64,000 nt of DNA from DATJPR01 sp963843525 (GTDB taxonomy: Bacteria; Bacteroidota; Ignavibacteria; UBA10030; UBA6906): NCBI GenBank assembly GCA_963843525.1, contig CAWJKM010000002.1, forward strand, positions 186,001 to 250,000, read 5' to 3'. Below, piece by piece: positions 1 to 10,000 of this stretch. Position numbers and translations under genes: made by a program. The number at the start of each line of letters is the position of its first letter. Within the stretch, counting starts at the first letter, position 1. The notes beneath the pieces are model-generated. The model was not told the origin of the DNA. It ran no database searches and saw only the letters and a list, made by a program, of their open reading frames with translations.

Positions 1-1026
1 GTACCGTTTCTCTCCGGAAGTCAACCTATTGTCGGGTTTTGCACTCCAGAGGAACTCCATATCGGACGGGATGAGACGCTGGACATCGGGTCGCTCGAGG
101 ATTTGCCGTACTCTGTCCCGGTTTTCTTCCGCAACGATCGCTTCGCCGGGATTCTGCTGGATCGTCATTGCAACGCTGAAGAAGGGGTGCTTCTTCGCGA
201 ATTCGGCGGGGGTGAGCTCACCCTCTGGGGTGGAAATCTTGGAACTCTCGGACTCCGCAACGGCAGCGGAGTCGGCTGCAGGCACATTTGCGGCCGTATC
301 GGGTGATGCAAGCCCGCCGGCAGCTGCACTATCGACGGCTGCCAGGTGCTGGTCGATGGCGTACATGACTTTGTTCGCAATCTCCGGATCCTTGAGCAGC
401 TTGAACTGCAGAAGGGCGGTCCCCTGGAGGAGTTGACGTACTTCAGCTTCCCGGCTGACGCCCGGCAATTCGACAATAATTCTCTGACCGCCCAGTTTTT
501 GAATCGTTGGTTCGGAGACGCCGTACTGGTTGACGCGATTCTCGACGATTTCCATCGCGCGTTCAATCGCCTTCTTCGACTCGTCGTCGAGGTAGGTGGT
601 CACTTTGTCGTTGTCGTCGCGCAGCGAGCCGTAGTATCTGCTCATCCGGATATTCCGTGCCTCGAACTTCGCGCGCAGGAGTTTCACCGGCGACTCTTCG
701 GAAGTCTTGACTTCGTTGTTGACTTCCTTGATGATCTGGTCGAACGTCTCGTCTTTGTTCTTCGCCAGATCGTCGAGCATCTTCACGACATTCACTTCGA
801 GAACGACGCGCATTCCGCCCTGCAAATCCAGCCCGAGCTTAATCCGCTTCGCGCGATCCTCGCGAATCTCTTTCTCATGGTTCTCCACAAACTGCACGCT
901 GTCGGGTCCGCTGAGCTGCTTTAACTGGTTGCTCAACTGGTAGTCCCGATACGTTGGCCAGAGCAAGTAGAGGGCGAGAGCTACGGCGACGCCGATAAGG
1001 ACGAGCTTTCCTCTATAGTTAGACAC
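1..1026 (-). CDS. secD: Protein translocase subunit SecD, N-terminal part (cut by window edge)
   Basis: SecD acts with SecF in the inner membrane and uses the proton gradient to help draw preproteins out of the SecYEG channel. Only the first 342 codons are present; the C-terminal transmembrane bundle lies outside the window. Visible are a membrane segment at residues 8-23, the family motif KLGLDLQGG at 63-71, and the conserved block ENRVNQYGVSEPTIQKLGG at 162-180 followed by IIVELPGV. An Ala/Ser-rich stretch at about 230-270 is a lineage insert in the periplasmic domain. The start is GTG at 1026, with GGAGG about 8 bases upstream. The gene is transcribed away from the foldase gene from its own promoter, and secF would be expected further downstream. 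Identity is secure from the motifs. Confidence 0.96.
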   Translation of the reverse strand, partial: MSNYRGKLVLIGVAVALALYLLWPTYRDYQLSNQLKQLSGPDSVQFVENHEKEIREDRAKRIKLGLDLQGGMRVVLEVNVVKMLDDLAKNKDETFDQIIKEVNNEVKTSEESPVKLLRAKFEARNIRMSRYYGSLRDDNDKVTTYLDDESKKAIERAMEIVENRVNQYGVSEPTIQKLGGQRIIVELPGVSREAEVRQLLQGTALLQFKLLKDPEIANKVMYAIDQHLAAVDSAAAGGLASPDTAANVPAADSAAVAESESSKISTPEGELTPAEFAKKHPFFSVAMTIQQNPGEAIVAEENRDRVRQILERPDVQRLIPSDMEFLWSAKPDNRLTSGEKRY

Positions 1027-1111
1027 TATGAACCTCCGGGGTCAAGCGTAGGGGAACGAATTTTGGTACGTTGCTTTGGAAGGAACAGCATATTCTTCGT
1101 AAAAGCCTATA

Positions 1112-1140
1112 AATATACCCTACGGTGCTCACAAAGTCAA
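1112..1140 (-). promoter_or_regulatory. Sigma70-type promoter for secD
   Basis: On the minus strand TTGACT (1135-1140) and TATATT (1112-1117) are separated by exactly 17 bases. It lies about 85 bases upstream of the secD GTG. It stands back to back with the promoter of the next gene, with 11 bases between the two -35 boxes. Confidence 0.75.
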
Positions 1141-1151
1141 CCACGACAGCA

Positions 1152-1180
1152 TTGCATTTCGCAGCAAATTCGAGTATATT
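1152..1180 (+). promoter_or_regulatory. Sigma70-type promoter for the PpiD-like gene
   Basis: TTGCAT (1152-1157), 17 bases, TATATT (1175-1180). The predicted transcript start is near 1187, about 40 bases before the ATG at 1228 and its GGAGG box. Confidence 0.75.
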
Positions 1181-1227
1181 TTTCAACCTGTGTACTTTGC
1201 TTCGACTTGAGGAGGTAGTAACACCCT

Positions 1228-3360
1228 ATGCCCATCATGACCCGCATGCGAGAGAGCATGCCCGTTATCCTCTTTGGCCTTCTGATCACATTCTTGATTA
1301 CAATCATTTTCGAATGGGGGATGGATTACCTCGGAATCCGGGGCAATCATGGAGATCTTATCGGGAAAGTGAACGGCACGAAGATCACCTATCACGATTT
1401 TTCCGAGATGGTGAATGTCCTTACCAACAATATGAAATCACAGACCGGGAAGGACCCGGACGAAGATCAGGTGAAACAGATCCGGGATCAGGCCTGGCAG
1501 ACAATTGTGACGCAGCACCTGATCGAGGAAGAGATCAAGAGGCTCGGCCTGACCGTGACCGATCAGGAGCTCATCGATTGGGTGCGCGGGCCGAATCCGC
1601 CCGAGGATCTCCGGAGGAACTTCGTCGATTCGACCGGACAATTCCGTCACGACCTCTACGATGAATTCCTTGCCAACCCGAATCAATTCCTGCGCGATCC
1701 TTCGGGACGCGATCCGGACTACGGGACAAAATGGCTGGCCGATTATGAACAGGGCCTTCGTCAACGCCGGGTCAACGAAAAACTGCAGAGCCTGATCATG
1801 GCCTCTGTCCGGGTCACGCCGGGAGAGCTGCGACAACGCTTCATCGATCAAAACCAGAAGATTGATGCGGCGTATGCGGCATTTGACGCGTCGACAATCA
1901 GCGACAACGACATCCAGATCACCGACGCGGATTTGAAGGCGTACTACGACGAAAACGTCGATCAGTTCAAATACGAAGCCACGCGGAAGCTCAAGTACGT
2001 CTATTTCCAGATCAAACCTTCTTCTTCGGACTCCACCATGCGGGAGAAGGATATCGCTGAGGCGGCAAAGAGCGCGCGGAGCGGGTCGGATTTCATGGAG
2101 CTTGTGTCGACATACTCAGACCAGGTGGACAGCGGTGCGTATTTCCGCCATGGGGAACTCTCCCCGGCGGTGGAAGCGCGCGTGTTTGCCGCAAAGGTCG
2201 GCGATATCGTCGGTCCGTTTCTGGATAACGGGACCTACCGCCTCTTCAAAGTCCTTGGCGAGCGCAAATCGGCTACGGACTATGTGCGGGCGAGCCACAT
2301 CCTCTTCCCCGTGGAGGGGAGCGGAGACACGATGGCCGTGAAGCGACAGGCGGAGCAGATCGCCCGCGAGGCAAAACAAGGAAAAGATTTTGCAGAGCTC
2401 GCCCGGGAGTATTCGAAAGATCAGAGCAACGCGGCCGGAGGGGGAGATCTCGGATGGTTCACCCGTGGGCGCATGGTTGCACCCTTCGAGGCGGCGGCGT
2501 TCAAAGCGAAGGTGGGGGAAGTGGTGGGACCTGTTCGCACCCCGTACGGATGGCATATCATCAAGGTGACGGGCCGGGACAATCGCGAATTGAAGCTGGT
2601 CACGATCAATATGCGCATCGACGCCAGCTCTCAGACCAAGAACGATCTCTTTGAGCGCGCGCGCGACTTCACGTACAATTGCCGTGAGACCGATTTTCTG
2701 AAAGAGGTGCAGCAAACCGGTCTCGAAGTCCGCGAGGCGGTGGTCCAGGATAAGAGCACCCTCGTCCCCGGTCTGGGCATCAATGAACCGATGACGAAAT
2801 GGGCTTTCGGAGCGAAGCTGAACGAGGTCAGCGATCCCTTCACCCTCCCCGGAGGGTATGTTGTCGCCTCAATCGCAGAAACCAAGCCCGCGGGCGTGCG
2901 TCCCTTCGACGAGGTCAAGGAATCCCTCCGCCCTGCAGTGATGCGGAAAAAGAAGATCGAAAAGGTCATGACGCTGGCGCGCGATGCGCGCGCCAAGCTC
3001 TCGCCGGGTGACAGCCTTAGCGCGGTGGAGAAAATGGCCCTCGGAGTGAAGGTGGGTGAGACGGGACCGTTCACCCCGGGCGGAAATGTGCCCGGGATCG
3101 GACGCGATCCTGCCTTCCTGGGAGTTGCCGAGGCGATCGATCCGGGGATGATCTCCGCCCCCGTCGAGGGGCAGCGGGGCGCATACCTGATCAACGTTCT
3201 CTCACGGACGCCGTTCGACTCTTCCGCGTTCGCCCAGCAGCGTGAGTCTCTGGAGACGCGTATGTTGCAGGAGAAGAAAAGCAAGTTTCTCAACGACTGG
3301 CTCACGAAGCTGCGTGAGCGGGCTGACATCGAGGATCATCGGGACGTGTTCTTCCGCTAA
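1228..3360 (+). CDS. PpiD/SurA-like periplasmic peptidyl-prolyl isomerase (foldase)
   Basis: 710 residues. Membrane-anchored parvulin chaperones of this family help newly exported proteins fold and reach the outer membrane. One hydrophobic anchor (about 11-30) follows a short basic N terminus, as in PpiD. A SurA_N-like chaperone region covers about 40-200. Two parvulin-type domains follow: a divergent one at about 250-345 and a better conserved one at about 352-455 with ASHILF near its start and GGGDLGWF further in. The C-terminal 250 residues are further chaperone-like sequence. Two parvulin domains recall SurA, but the N-terminal anchor recalls PpiD, so I do not choose between the names. 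A GAGGAGG box lies 12 bases before the ATG; ATG at 1237 is an alternative. A position opposite secD fits a secretion role. Confidence 0.9.
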   Translation: MPIMTRMRESMPVILFGLLITFLITIIFEWGMDYLGIRGNHGDLIGKVNGTKITYHDFSEMVNVLTNNMKSQTGKDPDEDQVKQIRDQAWQTIVTQHLIEEEIKRLGLTVTDQELIDWVRGPNPPEDLRRNFVDSTGQFRHDLYDEFLANPNQFLRDPSGRDPDYGTKWLADYEQGLRQRRVNEKLQSLIMASVRVTPGELRQRFIDQNQKIDAAYAAFDASTISDNDIQITDADLKAYYDENVDQFKYEATRKLKYVYFQIKPSSSDSTMREKDIAEAAKSARSGSDFMELVSTYSDQVDSGAYFRHGELSPAVEARVFAAKVGDIVGPFLDNGTYRLFKVLGERKSATDYVRASHILFPVEGSGDTMAVKRQAEQIAREAKQGKDFAELAREYSKDQSNAAGGGDLGWFTRGRMVAPFEAAAFKAKVGEVVGPVRTPYGWHIIKVTGRDNRELKLVTINMRIDASSQTKNDLFERARDFTYNCRETDFLKEVQQTGLEVREAVVQDKSTLVPGLGINEPMTKWAFGAKLNEVSDPFTLPGGYVVASIAETKPAGVRPFDEVKESLRPAVMRKKKIEKVMTLARDARAKLSPGDSLSAVEKMALGVKVGETGPFTPGGNVPGIGRDPAFLGVAEAIDPGMISAPVEGQRGAYLINVLSRTPFDSSAFAQQRESLETRMLQEKKSKFLNDWLTKLRERADIEDHRDVFFR

Positions 3361-3373
3361 GCACGTGCTGCCC

Positions 3374-3405
3374 AAACCGCCCGGATCGACACTTCCGGGC
3401 GGTTT
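3374..3405 (+). terminator. Intrinsic-type terminator after the foldase gene
   Basis: A perfect 12-bp inverted repeat (arms 3374-3385 and 3394-3405, loop of 8) starts 14 bases after the stop codon. It is followed by CCATTTTCC rather than a pure T run, so efficiency is uncertain. Confidence 0.7.
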
Positions 3406-3432
3406 CCATTTTCCCCAATCAGCAGAATTTGC

Positions 3433-4155
3433 ATGACGAACGACTCGAGACGAGGAGGAGGTGTGCTGACGGGGGTGGCGCTCGCCGCCGTTCTTCTGTG
3501 CTCCCCGCTGGCCGCCCAGGAGCTGCCGTGGATGCTCGTCGTTCACGGAAACGTGACCACAAGTTCGCAGATCTTTCCGTTCATCAATTCAGTCGATCCG
3601 GTTGTTCGCGCGCAATCCTATGAAGTGAGCGCGGCCTACGCGGTCGGCGGGGAAATTCGCTACCGATTCTCCGATGCCCATGTCGCCATCGGTCTTTCCG
3701 CGGACTACCTGAATGCTTCGCTCAGCAGACCGCTTGTGACAGTGCACAACGAGAGCATCCCGGTGAATGACGGATACACCGTGATGCCGGTAGAGCTCAC
3801 CGGGTATTTTATCATCCCCTTCTCCGGGAAAGTGTTCGGTGTGTACATGGGTGCGGGCGGAGGTATGTATTTCGGCGAGCGGCGTCTGACAGTGGGAAAT
3901 GTTGCTTCCGTTTCGGGCTCCACCTCCCCCGGCGGAGGGATCCATGTGCTGGCCGGTGTCAGCTATTCACCGATGGTTCGCCTGACGTTCCTCGGGGAAA
4001 TGAAGTTTCGCGACGTACAGTTCAACGCAACAAACACCTTCCCCGGCACCTCGATCGTCTACAATGGCAAAACGATCGCCGTCACCGCGCAGAATGACTC
4101 CCGCATTTATACCGACGGAGTCATTTTTCAGCTCGGCATGGCCTTCTCGTTCTGA
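3433..4155 (+). CDS. Secreted outer-membrane beta-barrel-like protein
   Basis: 240 residues, no specific family recognised. The N terminus has a signal peptide (basic start, hydrophobic core LTGVALAAVLLCSPLAAQ, cleavage after about residue 28). The mature part alternates polar and hydrophobic residues and has repeated glycine/aromatic patterns (for example VYMGAGGGMYF). It ends in F-S-F, a C-terminal aromatic typical of Bam substrates. These features suggest a small 8- to 10-strand barrel similar to the OmpA/OmpW-like porin families. It follows the foldase gene after a terminator-like hairpin. The function is unknown. Confidence 0.75.
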   Translation: MTNDSRRGGGVLTGVALAAVLLCSPLAAQELPWMLVVHGNVTTSSQIFPFINSVDPVVRAQSYEVSAAYAVGGEIRYRFSDAHVAIGLSADYLNASLSRPLVTVHNESIPVNDGYTVMPVELTGYFIIPFSGKVFGVYMGAGGGMYFGERRLTVGNVASVSGSTSPGGGIHVLAGVSYSPMVRLTFLGEMKFRDVQFNATNTFPGTSIVYNGKTIAVTAQNDSRIYTDGVIFQLGMAFSF

Positions 4156-4158
4156 TCG

Positions 4159-4866
4159 ATGATGGAGACCCGCCCGGAGCATGCCGATGCGCTGCTTTCA
4201 CTCCTCGGCAGTCGCTACGACATCGACCTTGAGGAGCTGACCATCGGTGGGAAACCGTTCTCTCTCCATCGCGTCCGCGACACCAACGCCCTCCTCGATA
4301 CGATTGACCCCGAGCTCCCCGACGCAGATGAGCGTTTACCGTATTGGGCGGAGTTGTGGACTGCCGCGCCGGCCCTCGCGGAATGGTGCATGGCGTCACG
4401 ATACGTGCCCGGTGCGTCTGTGCTCGAGCTGGGATGCGGCCTCGGATTGCCGGGCATCGCAGCGGCGACAGCAGGCGGGCGCGTGACGATGACGGATTAC
4501 AACGAAGACGCTTTACAGTTCGCCCGCTTGAACGTCCTCGTCAACCTTCATGGAGAAGAGCGGGCAAACGTCGTGATTGCTTTTCTCGACTGGAGGGCAC
4601 CCTTCTTCCGATCGCGGTTCGATGTGATCCTCGGAGCAGACATCATCTATGACCGCAAGCAATTTCCGGCATTGCTCGGTCTCTTCCGGATCGCATTGCG
4701 TCCGGGCGGAAGAATCGTCCTGGCAGATCCGGACCGGACTGTGGGCAGGGACTTCCTGAACCTGGCGCGGGGCGCAGGATTCTCCATTGCCGAGACTCCC
4801 GTGAAAGTCCCGGCAAAGCCGAACCCCGCCAGCGTGACGCTCTTTGAGTTGCAGCCGATACTCTGA
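4159..4866 (+). CDS. SAM-dependent methyltransferase (Methyltransf_16-like)
   Basis: 235 residues. The SAM-binding motif I is ELGCGLGLPGIAAA at about residues 92-105, followed by the acidic motif II region MTDYNEDAL and later DVILGADIIYD and LRPGGRIVLADPD. The pattern E-L-G-C-G-x-G-L-P-G with DxxY resembles the lysine/nicotinamide N-methyltransferase-like group (METTL21/Methyltransf_16), so a protein substrate is plausible, but none can be named. The gene starts 4 bases after the barrel gene. Its stop overlaps the next start by one base (TGATG), which implies translational coupling to the shikimate kinase gene. A second ATG directly follows the first. Confidence 0.85.
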   Translation: MMETRPEHADALLSLLGSRYDIDLEELTIGGKPFSLHRVRDTNALLDTIDPELPDADERLPYWAELWTAAPALAEWCMASRYVPGASVLELGCGLGLPGIAAATAGGRVTMTDYNEDALQFARLNVLVNLHGEERANVVIAFLDWRAPFFRSRFDVILGADIIYDRKQFPALLGLFRIALRPGGRIVLADPDRTVGRDFLNLARGAGFSIAETPVKVPAKPNPASVTLFELQPIL

Positions 4867-5445
4867 TGGAACCAGTGGACCATATCGCCCCTCCCGTTCA
4901 CGAGCGCAACGAGCGGATTTTCCTCGCGGGTTTCATGGGTTCCGGGAAAAGCACGATCGGGCCGATCCTTGCCAACACTCTCGGGTTTGAGTTCCTGGAT
5001 ATCGACCGGAGCATCGAGGAGGAACAGGGCAAGAAGCGTGACGGCAATCTTCCGTGAGAACGGGGAGCAATACTTCCGGGCTCTTGAACAGGCCGCCCTG
5101 CAGCGGGTGAAGGAAAGCAAAGGGATCGTCGTTGCACTCGGCGGCGGCACGTTGACCAATGCCGACAATCTGCGGACTGTCTGTACGTCCGGGATCCTCG
5201 TGTACCTCAAAATCAGCGAGGATCAACTGTTCCGCCGGCTCCGTCACCGCGGCGATCGTCCCATGCTTGCAGGGGCTGACGGTGCTCCTCTCGACGACGA
5301 ACAGTTGCGTCAGCGCATCGGCTCGCTCTTCCGCGCACGTGAGCCCATGTACGCGATGGCCGATATTACCCTGCAGACGGACGAAACCCGGCTCGGCGTC
5401 ACTATCGATCATCTCGTTCAGAAGCTCAAGCCTCTTCTCCGATAG
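4866..5445 (+). pseudogene. aroK: Shikimate kinase, frameshifted as sequenced
   Basis: Shikimate kinase phosphorylates shikimate in the chorismate (aromatic amino acid) pathway. The first frame (from ATG 4866) encodes the P-loop GFMGSGKST and the DIDRSIEEEQGK segment, then stops at 5055-5057. The continuation is in the +1 frame: SVTAIFRENGEQYFRALE, VALGGGT, the RHRGDRPML lid and a normal C terminus to 5445. The frames join if one A in AAGAAG at 5031-5035 is removed, giving GKSVTAIF as expected for the family (GxSI.EIF). Everything else is intact, so this is either a sequencing/assembly error or a very recent mutation. The gene overlaps the methyltransferase stop by one base. The kinase identity is secure; whether it is functional is not. 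Confidence 0.85.
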
Positions 5446-5484
5446 CAGCGGGATTGGGGCGGCACGCCCGCGGAGGTTGCAATT

Positions 5485-5513
5485 TTGCAACTCATTCGCC
5501 ATGCGCGTATATT
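5485..5513 (+). promoter_or_regulatory. Sigma70-type promoter for hldE1-hldE2
   Basis: TTGCAA (5485-5490), 17 bases, TATATT (5508-5513), with a transcript start expected near 5520. This places the start of translation at the TTG at 5539 rather than further upstream. Confidence 0.75.
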
Positions 5514-5538
5514 AAAGTCTTTGCAGGCAGGAGGTCAC

Positions 5539-6552
5539 TTGATTTCGTTTTCCCAGGAACGTGTAAGCACACTCCTCAAGGCGATGCAGGGGAAACGCAT
5601 TGCCGTGGTGGGCGACCTGATGATTGACCGGTACTACTGGGGGGTTGTTCACCGCGTTTCGCCAGAAGCGCCGGTTCCGGTCGTCGAAGTGGACTCGGAA
5701 TCCGTCCGTCTCGGCGGAGCGGCGAATGTCGCCAACAATATCGCATCGCTCGGCGCCCAACCCATGATGGTCGGCCTGGTCGGAAATGACCACGAGGGCG
5801 AGGTGCTCATTTCGATCATCAAGGAGATGAATTACGACCAGCGGGGCATCGTGGTCGATGGCTCCCGTCCGACAACCATCAAGACCCGCGTCATCGCACA
5901 GGGCCAGCATGTTGTCAGGATCGACAATGAGTCAAAAGCCGATTGTCCGGAGCACCTGGTTGCCCATCTTGTGGATGCGGTGCGATACAATATCCATGAG
6001 ATCGACGCGATCATCATCGAAGACTACAATAAGGGAGTCGTGACGACCGAGCTCATCCGCCAGCTCATCGAGGTTGCGCGCAAGTACAAGAAGATCATCA
6101 CGGTCGATCCGAAATTCAACAACTTTCTCGAGTACAAGAACGTCACGCTGTTCAAGCCGAACAGGCGTGAAGCGGAGGAGGTCCTGGGGGGAAGGCTGAA
6201 TACCACCGAGGAGGTCGTCAGGGCCGGGAAAAAGCTCCTGGAGCTCTTGAATGCCGAGAACGTCCTGCTGACCCGGGGCGAGCTCGGGATGTCGTTGTTT
6301 GAGGCGCAGGGAGACGTGCTCCACATCCCGAGCATCGCGAAGAATGTCCAGGATGTTTCCGGCGCGGGGGATACCGTCATCTCGACGCTCACCCTTGCGC
6401 TCGCCGCGGGCGCAGACATCCGCGAAGCGTGCGTGCTTGCGAACCATGCAGGGGGTGTCGTGGTCGGCTCCATCGGCATTGTCCCGATCAATCCGGAGGA
6501 GCTGCTGCAGGTCGTGGTCAACGCAGTCCCTTCGCACATCGCCGCCGGATGA
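5539..6552 (+). CDS. rfaE1: D-glycero-beta-D-manno-heptose-7-phosphate kinase (HldE N-terminal type)
   Basis: PfkB-family sugar kinase that phosphorylates heptose 7-phosphate at C1 in the synthesis of ADP-heptose for the LPS core. Seen: GDLMIDRYYWG near the N terminus, RLGGAANVANNIASLG, TIKTRVIA, the DPKF block and the PfkB signature VQDVSGAGDTVISTL with the catalytic Asp of GAGD near the C terminus. The product is 337 residues from TTG 5539, which has AGGAGG 5-6 bases upstream and lies just downstream of a promoter. An in-frame start at 5485 is rejected because it falls in the -35 box. The adenylyltransferase that is fused to this domain in E. coli HldE is a separate gene starting 2 bases later. 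Confidence 0.94.
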   Translation: MISFSQERVSTLLKAMQGKRIAVVGDLMIDRYYWGVVHRVSPEAPVPVVEVDSESVRLGGAANVANNIASLGAQPMMVGLVGNDHEGEVLISIIKEMNYDQRGIVVDGSRPTTIKTRVIAQGQHVVRIDNESKADCPEHLVAHLVDAVRYNIHEIDAIIIEDYNKGVVTTELIRQLIEVARKYKKIITVDPKFNNFLEYKNVTLFKPNRREAEEVLGGRLNTTEEVVRAGKKLLELLNAENVLLTRGELGMSLFEAQGDVLHIPSIAKNVQDVSGAGDTVISTLTLALAAGADIREACVLANHAGGVVVGSIGIVPINPEELLQVVVNAVPSHIAAG

Positions 6553-6553
6553 T

Positions 6554-7045
6554 ATGGGGAAAGTCATTTCACTCAAAGCCCTTCTGCCGATCCGCCGCAC
6601 GCTTGCCCGGAAAGGGGTGACCGTGGTGTTCACCAACGGGACATTCGATATTCTGCACCGGGGGCACGTGGAATATCTTGCCGCCGCCCGAAAGCTCGGC
6701 GACATCCTCGTCGTGGGGTTAAATACCGACCGTTCGATCCGGCGCATCAAAGGGAAAAATCGCCCCATCAATCCCAATGGCGATCGTGCCGCCGTGCTGA
6801 CGGCGCTCAGCGCGGTGGATTACGTGGTTTTTTTTGGTGACGACACCCCCGCGCGCCTCATCACACGGCTCGTGCCGGACGTGCTCGTGAAGGGTGCAGA
6901 CTGGAAACCACAGGCAATTGTCGGGGCCGACACCGTGCTCGCACACGGCGGACGCGTGAGGACCATCAGATTGACGCGCGGCCGCTCCACGTCGAACGTC
7001 ATCAATCGGGTTCTGCGACGGTACAGTACCCGAAAAGCATCATGA
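6554..7045 (+). CDS. rfaE2: D-glycero-beta-D-manno-heptose 1-phosphate adenylyltransferase
   Basis: 163 residues. A nucleotidyltransferase that converts heptose 1-phosphate and ATP to the ADP-activated sugar, the step after the kinase encoded immediately upstream. The cytidylyltransferase-fold signature is clear: TNGTFDILHRGHVEYL with the HxGH-like element (H-R-G-H), then GLNTDRSIRRIKGKNRP and the C-terminal TRGRSTSNVI box. The start is ATG 6554, one base after the kinase stop, so the two are translationally coupled and equal a split HldE. An epimerase and a phosphatase would complete the pathway but are not in the window. Confidence 0.94.
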   Translation: MGKVISLKALLPIRRTLARKGVTVVFTNGTFDILHRGHVEYLAAARKLGDILVVGLNTDRSIRRIKGKNRPINPNGDRAAVLTALSAVDYVVFFGDDTPARLITRLVPDVLVKGADWKPQAIVGADTVLAHGGRVRTIRLTRGRSTSNVINRVLRRYSTRKAS

Positions 7046-7067
7046 TCACACCGCCGGGGGCCGATCG

Positions 7068-10000
7068 ATGAGGAACGTGCTTCGGCTGGCGCTGTACACC
7101 ATCATCATTCTCTTCCTGATCGCCGTCGTCCTGGCCGGCGTTTCACAAACGCAGTTCTTCCGCAACCAGCTCCGTTCGGTGGTCCTGACACAGCTCGACT
7201 CCCTGTTCGAGGCCGAAGTCCAGATGGGTCCCATCGCCGGCAATCTGGTGTCGGGCTTCTCTGTCGACAGCGTCGCATTCCTCATCGACCACCAGCCGGT
7301 GATCGGCGTCCGTCGCGTCGATTTCCGCTACAACCTCCTTGGCATTCCGGGCCGCACCGCTTCCGTCAGCTCAATGACTCTCGTCCATCCGGAGATTCAT
7401 CTCCGTCGCTCGCTGGACGGCCGCTGGAATTTCGACAGGCTGTTTCGCCCCACTCCGGCAGATACTTCCGCCGCAAAACCGTTTGCATGGTCGATCGTGG
7501 TCAAACGACTCGAGCTTCAGGACGGCGTTCTCGATTTCGTCGACTCTCTGACACTCCATGACTGTCCTCGCGGCGACACACTCACCGAACACCGGCACGA
7601 TTTCACGGTGCGCGGGATCAACGTGCTTCTCGCGGCGCGCTTCGCACCGGAAGAAAAGTATCTCGCCATCAGCAGGCTGCAGGGCAAAGGGATCGCACGA
7701 AACATCGACCTGCTGAACCTGTCCGGCGAATTCACGATCACGCCGGATTCCGCTGTGGTACGGAACCTCGCCATCATCACCGGGAAGTCTTCCCTGCACC
7801 TCACGGCTTCCCTGCAAGGTATCGATCTCCTCAAGGGGATCGTCCTCGCAGGCCTGGAACGCCGCCCGACCGCGGTGAGCCTGGAAGGGACGCCCATCGA
7901 TCTCAACGAGCTGCAACAATTGGTGCCGGGGCTGGACTTCCTCAACGGGGATGCATCGCTCGACCTCGACGCCTCGGGAGAATTCGGGAAACTCACCATA
8001 CGCCGGCTCGACCTCGCGACTCGTCATACGCGAATGCGATGGAAGGGCTCCATTCGCAATCTCCATCGGCCGGAGGATCTGGCGTTGACGGTCCGGCTTA
8101 CCGACGGTCTGATCGATCCCGGCGACATTGTCGATTTGATGCCGTCATTCCATCTTCCGGATCTCCGGTCCCTCGGCCCTGCCTCGCTCACGCTGGACTT
8201 CGATGGCCGACCTCTTGATTTCCATACGAAGTTCGATCTTGCCACCTCGGCCGGAACAATCCACTCCAGTGTCGCCCTCGCGATCGGCGGTCCGGCGGTG
8301 CTCCGGTACCAGGGCGACGTGAGCGGAGACAGTGTCGACCTCGGCAAGCTGTTCGCCGATCCGAGATTCCGCGGGAGCCTCAACACGACCGCGCATATCG
8401 AGGGTCAGGGGATTTCGCTCGATCAGCTCTCGTCGTCATTCCGGCTGAACGTGGAAAAATCGGAATTCCGGGGACTCACGATCCCCCCCTCCGATCTTAC
8501 AGTTGACGCACATAACAACGTCATTTCCCTCAACGGGTCGCTTGCTCTGGACAAGATGATTTCGACCGTGTCAGCGACCCTTGACCGTCGGGAGCGCGAG
8601 AACCCGACGTTTTCGATCGATGCATCGCTCAATCATCTGGACATTGCGTCCATTGCCCATGATGATCGCTTCGACAGCGATATCACCTTGAAACTCCAGG
8701 CACGGGGACACGGTCTCCGCTGGCCCTCGCTCGGCGGGGAGGCTCTTGTAGACCTCTCCTCTTCCCGATACCGCGATTACCGCCTCGCTTCGGGAGACTT
8801 CCACATCCTGCTCGATCAATCCGTCCCGGCATCGAAACAATTTAGCATCACCTCTCCGATTGCCGATATCTCACTGTCCGGTGCGTTCAGCCTTGAGACG
8901 CTGACGCGTCTGGTACGATTCGAGATTCAGAATCTGCGCAGCGCCATTGCGGAAAAATTCCGATTCATGGATTCTTCGCTCGTTCCGGAGGTGGACCATG
9001 GCACATTGGACGCGCTCCGGAACTCCCTTGCCGCCGAAGGGGACACGACGAATGTGCGCTACAGACTGGCCTTCAAGGATCTCGAACCCATTTCGGCCGT
9101 TGCAGGAGAGACCCCGTTCCGGGGGGAAGGCAACATCGCGGGCACGGTGCGCGGGACATTTTCGGACATGGCGTTGGATGGTACCCTGGACGCAAAATAC
9201 TTTTTCCTGGGAAATGTGGAAAACGGATTTCTCCTCCAGAACGCCCGGATCGGATTCGCGCTCGATCACCTCCAGCCGGTGAACCCGCTCCACGTCGCAG
9301 CGATGCAGGTTCGCGCCGATGCGGAGAAGATGAACCTCAAGCATTCGACCTTCGATTCGCTTGCGGCAGGATTCTCCTACGGCCGGGAATATGCACAATA
9401 CGATGCCCGTGCCCTCTGGAATGGAGAATCCAGAGTGGCGTTCAACGGCACGGCGACAGTGACCGACGCCGGGTTTGCCGCTCGACTCGACAGCCTCTTT
9501 TTTGCGTATAAGGACTTTGCCTGGGTCGCGGATTCCACCACGACGCTTTCCCTCACTTCGGACAAAGCGTCCCTTGCGGGTCTGGTGTTCAGGCACGATA
9601 CGTCAGTGGTGCGCGTTGGGGGAAGCCTTGCCCCGGGAGGGATGATATCCGCCGATGTGATTGGCGAACGGCTGAACCTCGCGGACCTCCGCTATCTTGT
9701 GGGAACAAATGAGAAGCGTCCGGAGGACAATCTCTTCCGCGGGTCGGCCGACGTGCATGTGCTCTGCGAAGGGTCATTCTCTTCCCCCCGGTTCCTGACA
9801 ACTCTCCGCGCGGAGGGAGTCGCGTTCAAGCGGATCCCCTTCGGGAAGCTCTCCGCCGATTTCCAGTATTCCGACACGACACTGCGCGTTTCATTACTCG
9901 GGGGGATGCTGGGCGCAACGGACAGTGTCGATTCAGCGATCACCATTCGGGGAACGCTTCCCCTGAACCTTGCCTTTACCTCCGTGGACGAGCGTCTGCC

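Noticed and set aside
1191..1199. Bacteroides-like TACTTTG promoter motif, also near 30417 and 47899
   Set aside because: At 1191 it lies just downstream of a good sigma70 -10; only three short copies; better explained by TTGnnn-N17-TATATT boxes.
5485..5538. Upstream start for rfaE1
   Set aside because: The region contains the -35 and -10 boxes; TTG 5539 has a good AGGAGG.
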